Positions 60,633-64,000 of a stretch of 64,000 bases of DNA are shown one piece after another (the first letter of the stretch is position 1; each line of letters begins with the position of its first letter). A program made the translations under genes and the position numbers. The stretch comes from Winogradskyella eximia. GTDB lineage: Bacteria; Bacteroidota; Bacteroidia; Flavobacteriales; Flavobacteriaceae. The notes beneath the pieces are model-generated. The model saw only the letters and a list, made by a program, of their open reading frames with translations, had not been told where the DNA came from and did not search any database. The stretch spans positions 62,001-126,000 of the forward strand of contig NZ_QRDV01000005.1 in the NCBI RefSeq assembly GCF_003386165.1, read 5' to 3'.

Positions 60633-63323
60633 TTACTTAAAAGGTATCGTAAAAACAAGTATTGCACCATTTTTTACACCTTTTTTTGCCCAAATTTTTC
60701 CATTATGCTTTTCCACAATTTGTTTGGTTATCGCCAACCCTAGACCACTACCTTGGGGCTTTCTTGTATTTTGATCTTTTGACTGATAGAATTTATCAAA
60801 AATAAAATCATGATCCTCTTCCGGAATGCCTTTACCATTATCGGCTACAGAGATTTCAACCAACTCATTTCCTAATTTATAATCTATTTCTATTTTACCT
60901 GTTTTAACAGGACAAAACTTTATGGCATTAGACAACAAATTGGTTAATACTTGAAGGATACGATCTTCATCATAATTAGTTTTAAATGCATGAACGTTTT
61001 TATTTATTATCTGAATCTCTTTTTTTGCTGCAATTTGCGAAATACTACTAATAGCTTTTGTTATTGTTTTTTGAATATCTTGATATTGAAAATCTAAATG
61101 TAAGCGTCCCGTTTCTAATTTTTCAAAATCTAAAATATTATGAATCAATCGTCCTAATCGTTCTGAATCTTGAAGAATATTTTTTAAAAACTGAGACTTT
61201 ATCTCCTTTGGCATATCATCATCTTCATCCATTAACAGCTCTGTTGCTGCTCTAATACCTGTTATTGGAGTTTTTAACTCATGCGCTACAGTATCTAAAA
61301 ATTCATCTTTTTGCTTGTCCTTAGATATTAATTCATTGTTTGCGTCTTTTAATTTTGATGACAACTGAGTTAATTCATTAGACTTTTCTAGCAGCACCTT
61401 ATTACTTACTATATTTTCTTTAGACTCCTCTAAAATCTTTAAAACTTCAACTAAACTAATTTCCTCCTCTTTCACCACACTTGCTATTAATATCTTTGCT
61501 GAAGCTGAACCAATAGTTCCGGTTAATAATTTTTCCGAAAAATTAATTAATCGTGCATCTGCCAATTGTGTGTCTTGTGGTAATTTATATTTTGTGAAGA
61601 ATATGTTTAAAGCACGAGTAGCTCGTTTTTCACCAAGAAACCTAACCAATACATTTTTAATATCTGTAACGTATGCTTCACCTTTCCAAACTAGAGCATT
61701 ATCTTGAAGTGTCGTAAAATTGCGACTATCTACAAACATTTCCGCGTAATTTCGTTCTCTGTAATTCCCTTTAGATGTTAAAGAAAAAGTTAAATAGCTA
61801 AACACATTAAAAGTCATACTCCAGAAAAACGCATGCGCTGGCGGACTTAAAAAATCGATACCAAACAAAGCGTAAGGTTTTAATGCAGAAATCCCAAAAA
61901 GACCATATTGTGTAAAATCATCAGTACCTGTAAAAGCCTGCAATGTAAAAGGCAATACCAATGTGTAAACAGCGACAAGAAAACCAATTACAATTCCAAT
62001 AATTGCAGCTCTAGATGAGCCACGATTCCAATATAAACCAATAAAAAAGGAAGGTCCTAGCTGTGATATAATTACAAAAGATATTAGCCCAATTGAATAT
62101 AACGATAGTTGTCTCGAAAAGGAAACATAAAAGAAATAAGCCGTAATAATAATTGTAAATATTGAAATACGACGAATATTCTTAATGTATTTAGAATTGC
62201 GTTCTGGTTGATTTTTAATGAATTTATCTAAAAATCCATATGGAATAATTAAGTTATTACTCACCATAGTAGACAAAGCCAAAGTGGACACAATCACCAT
62301 TGAAATGACTGCTGAAAATCCACCTAAAAAAACTAGTGTCGCTAAGAACGAATTTCCATTCTCTAATGGCAGAAGTAGTGTATAATACTCAGCATTTTGC
62401 GTACTGCCAAAAGTGAGCTTTCCTGCCCAAGCAATAAAAATTACAAAGACATTAAATAGTAACAGATATAATGGAAAAAGCCAAATTGCCTTTTTTAAAT
62501 GTTTTTCTCTATTATTTTCTAAAACAGCAACCTGAAATTGCCTTGGTAATAAAAATATGGCCATAAATGACAAGCCAATCATAAAAAACCAATTAAACCC
62601 ATTTTCTAAACCACCAAGCGTTGTAAGTTCCTTAAAGTTTTCTGTTATGGCTATTTTATTATAAATATCAGTGGTACCATCAAATAAATAAAACGTAATA
62701 TATCCGCCAATAATAAGAAAAAACACCAATTTTAAAACAGACTCAAAGGCGACAGAAGCAATGATACCTTTATGTTTTTCTGAAGCATCAGAACTTTGTG
62801 TACCAAAAAAAGTCGCAAAAATAGCCAATAATAAAGCGACATAAAATGTAGAATCATCTATTACGGTTGTTGAAATATAACTGGTGTCATCAGACATTAT
62901 TTCAAAAGTTTCTGACACTGCTTTTAATTGCAATGAGATATAAGGAAGGGTCCCAAAAAGACAAACAATGGTCACTAAAGCTCCAAGAAATCTATTGTTA
63001 CCGTATCGTAGTGATATAAAATCTGCAATCGTTGAGATTTTGTGTTGTTTAGAAATCCTAATGATTTTTCTAAGTACAACAATCCATAACGGTGCAGCAA
63101 TTGCTGGCCCTAAATAAATTGGCAGAAAATTTATACCTGAATTTGCTGCAATACCAACACTACCATAATACGTCCAAGCAGAACAGTATACAGCTAAAGA
63201 CAAGGTATAAACATAAGGATTATTTACCCATTTGCTTTGTCGTTTTTTTTCAGCAAGAAAAGCAATGTAAAATAACACTGCTAAGTAAATAATAATTATG
63301 AGGATTAAAGCGTAATTATTCAT
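60633..63323 (-). CDS. SLC5-symporter-domain sensor histidine kinase (CrbS/CbrA-like)
   Basis: 896 residues. Residues 1-510 form a sodium:solute symporter-like domain with about 13 helices; about 530-610 look like the STAC linker domain; about 625-675 a coiled coil; then a kinase with H-box His681 (VAHELKTPITGI), N-box NLLSNAIKFC, G1 VADNGKGIP, F FDKFYQ and G2 GSGLGLAITKQIV. The architecture is that of CrbS, which controls acs in Vibrio and Pseudomonas, and CbrA, except that no PAS domain is seen. It probably senses or transports a small carboxylate such as acetate. Its start overlaps the preceding small gene by eight bases and its response regulator follows. Confidence 0.92.
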   Translation of the reverse strand: MNNYALILIIIIYLAVLFYIAFLAEKKRQSKWVNNPYVYTLSLAVYCSAWTYYGSVGIAANSGINFLPIYLGPAIAAPLWIVVLRKIIRISKQHKISTIADFISLRYGNNRFLGALVTIVCLFGTLPYISLQLKAVSETFEIMSDDTSYISTTVIDDSTFYVALLLAIFATFFGTQSSDASEKHKGIIASVAFESVLKLVFFLIIGGYITFYLFDGTTDIYNKIAITENFKELTTLGGLENGFNWFFMIGLSFMAIFLLPRQFQVAVLENNREKHLKKAIWLFPLYLLLFNVFVIFIAWAGKLTFGSTQNAEYYTLLLPLENGNSFLATLVFLGGFSAVISMVIVSTLALSTMVSNNLIIPYGFLDKFIKNQPERNSKYIKNIRRISIFTIIITAYFFYVSFSRQLSLYSIGLISFVIISQLGPSFFIGLYWNRGSSRAAIIGIVIGFLVAVYTLVLPFTLQAFTGTDDFTQYGLFGISALKPYALFGIDFLSPPAHAFFWSMTFNVFSYLTFSLTSKGNYRERNYAEMFVDSRNFTTLQDNALVWKGEAYVTDIKNVLVRFLGEKRATRALNIFFTKYKLPQDTQLADARLINFSEKLLTGTIGSASAKILIASVVKEEEISLVEVLKILEESKENIVSNKVLLEKSNELTQLSSKLKDANNELISKDKQKDEFLDTVAHELKTPITGIRAATELLMDEDDDMPKEIKSQFLKNILQDSERLGRLIHNILDFEKLETGRLHLDFQYQDIQKTITKAISSISQIAAKKEIQIINKNVHAFKTNYDEDRILQVLTNLLSNAIKFCPVKTGKIEIDYKLGNELVEISVADNGKGIPEEDHDFIFDKFYQSKDQNTRKPQGSGLGLAITKQIVEKHNGKIWAKKGVKNGAILVFTIPFK

Positions 63324-63510
63324 AATGGCGTTTTAATACGATATATGAAATAAGGATAGATAAAAGCCAAAAAGAAAATATTGAAAAATATAATGTCGGA
63401 ATACCAAAAATGGCACCTTCAAAATTAAAAATAAGAATAAATGGTATGTTGAAAACTAAAAACAAAGCCAAAGACAGCACTGCTAATTTTTGTTCATGAC
63501 GTTTTTTCAT
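63316..63510 (-). CDS. 64-residue membrane protein, DUF3311-like symporter subunit
   Basis: 64 residues from the ATG at 63510; a longer frame back to 63576 is unlikely because it lacks the family's start. Two membrane helices (about 9-27 and 36-58) with FNIPFILIFNFEGAIFGIP and YFSIFSFWLLSILISYIVLK, like the small DUF3311-type subunits that accompany SSS symporters. It overlaps the kinase gene by eight bases, so translation is probably coupled, which suggests a partner for the symporter domain of the kinase rather than for ActP 140 bases upstream. Confidence 0.65.
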   Translation of the reverse strand: MKKRHEQKLAVLSLALFLVFNIPFILIFNFEGAIFGIPTLYFSIFSFWLLSILISYIVLKRHYE

Positions 63511-63650
63511 TTGATTTACGTTTATTTCTGTAAAGGAGATTACAACAAAATATCTACTAATATAAGAAATCAGCACTACAAATTTGCAATGCTGATTTAC
63601 TTACTAATAAAATTAAAATATGTTTTAATTATTTAACTAAGAACAACCAT

Positions 63651-64000
63651 CTAATGATCAGAAGCTTCACCTGCTCCTGAAGGTATTCTTATACTCTCTA
63701 CCATGTCTTGAACATTTTGTGGTGGAGCTGGTGTCATCCTTGAAACGACTAAGGAAATAACAACATTTACCACCATAGCTATAGTTCCGAAACCTTCTGG
63801 AGAAGTTTCTAACCACCAATCTTCACTTGTACCTCCTCCAAACATGTCTAACTTAAATTTCATCATGTAGAATAACATTAACACAATCCCTACAACCATT
63901 CCTGAAATTGCACCTTGACTATTCATACGTTTATCAAAGATTCCCAATATAATAGCTGGAAAGAAAGAGGCAGCTGCAAGTCCGAATGCCAAGGCGACGA
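63651..64000 (-). CDS. actP: Sodium:solute (acetate) symporter, C-terminal part
   Basis: The frame continues past the window edge; the last 115 codons or so are visible. VALAFGLAAASFFPAIILGIF, KRMNSQGAISGMVVGIV and the C-terminal helix before MTPAPPQNVQDMVE are as in cation/acetate symporters (ActP type). The neighbourhood (acs, SSS-type kinase) supports acetate or another short carboxylate as substrate. It is the first visible gene of the minus-strand run leading through the kinase to acs. Confidence 0.8.
   Translation of the reverse strand, partial: VALAFGLAAASFFPAIILGIFDKRMNSQGAISGMVVGIVLMLFYMMKFKLDMFGGGTSEDWWLETSPEGFGTIAMVVNVVISLVVSRMTPAPPQNVQDMVESIRIPSGAGEASDH

Noticed and set aside
1..64000. 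tRNA, rRNA, riboswitch, insertion sequence, integrase, attachment site or CRISPR array
   Set aside because: All gaps were read; none shows a cloverleaf, transposase, repeat-spacer pattern or known riboswitch core. The only repeats are those listed.

Overview
The window is AT-rich chromosomal DNA from a member of the Bacteroidetes, almost certainly a marine Flavobacteriaceae. The reasons are: promoter -7 boxes of the form TAnnTTTG instead of TATAAT; almost no Shine-Dalgarno sequences; a TonB-type beta-barrel with a carboxypeptidase-like N-terminus; YfhO, BatA, DUF3667, DUF4834 and TIGR02757 families; and a capnine-type lipid synthase pair. There are no rRNA or tRNA genes, insertion sequences, integrases or CRISPR arrays. 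It reads as core chromosome, about 90 percent coding.

Layout. 1-16 kb: the end of lptD, ridA, an acyltransferase, an M61 peptidase, a glycosyltransferase, a tight run batA-like / inactive dihydroorotase-like / small membrane protein / esterase, then an MBL hydrolase, a 484-residue protein of unknown function, bcp, nth, a lipoprotein, and an ECF sigma factor followed by a 48-residue protein. 16-23 kb: uvrA, two membrane proteins, and two paralogous secreted proteins that each sit behind a sigma-54-like -24/-12 promoter. 23-29 kb: a surface-polysaccharide operon (DUF4834, YfhO, glycosyltransferase, flippase) on the minus strand. 29-34 kb: an outer-membrane protein, a GNAT protein, a PLP acyltransferase and a cysteine-synthase-like enzyme. 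I read the last three as a probable capnine (sulfonolipid) locus. 34-47 kb: oligopeptidase B, YbaB, threonine aldolase, prfB with its programmed frameshift, arsC and a partial tandem duplication of its end, two paralogous small secreted proteins, an outer-membrane beta-barrel, a metzincin and a serine hydrolase.

47-64 kb is a coherent acetate/short-chain acyl utilisation region: a cNMP/CBS/DUF294 regulator with a DnaQ-type exonuclease, isocitrate lyase and malate synthase under a divergent RamB-like regulator, acetyl-CoA synthetase, a second acyl-CoA synthetase, and a symporter-domain sensor kinase with a single-domain response regulator, a small membrane protein and an ActP-like acetate symporter cut by the window edge. 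Together these would take up acetate, activate it to acetyl-CoA and feed it through the glyoxylate shunt, with control at the membrane and at the aceBA promoter. A regularly spaced TTCGC array between aceB and the regulator is the clearest new regulatory signal.

Two small genes (48 and 55 residues) and one pseudogene fragment were found by translating the gaps by hand. Several starts were moved from upstream TTG/GTG codons to internal ATGs, in three cases because a promoter box overlaps or closely precedes the upstream codon. Domain and family calls are from memory of the families, not from database searches.
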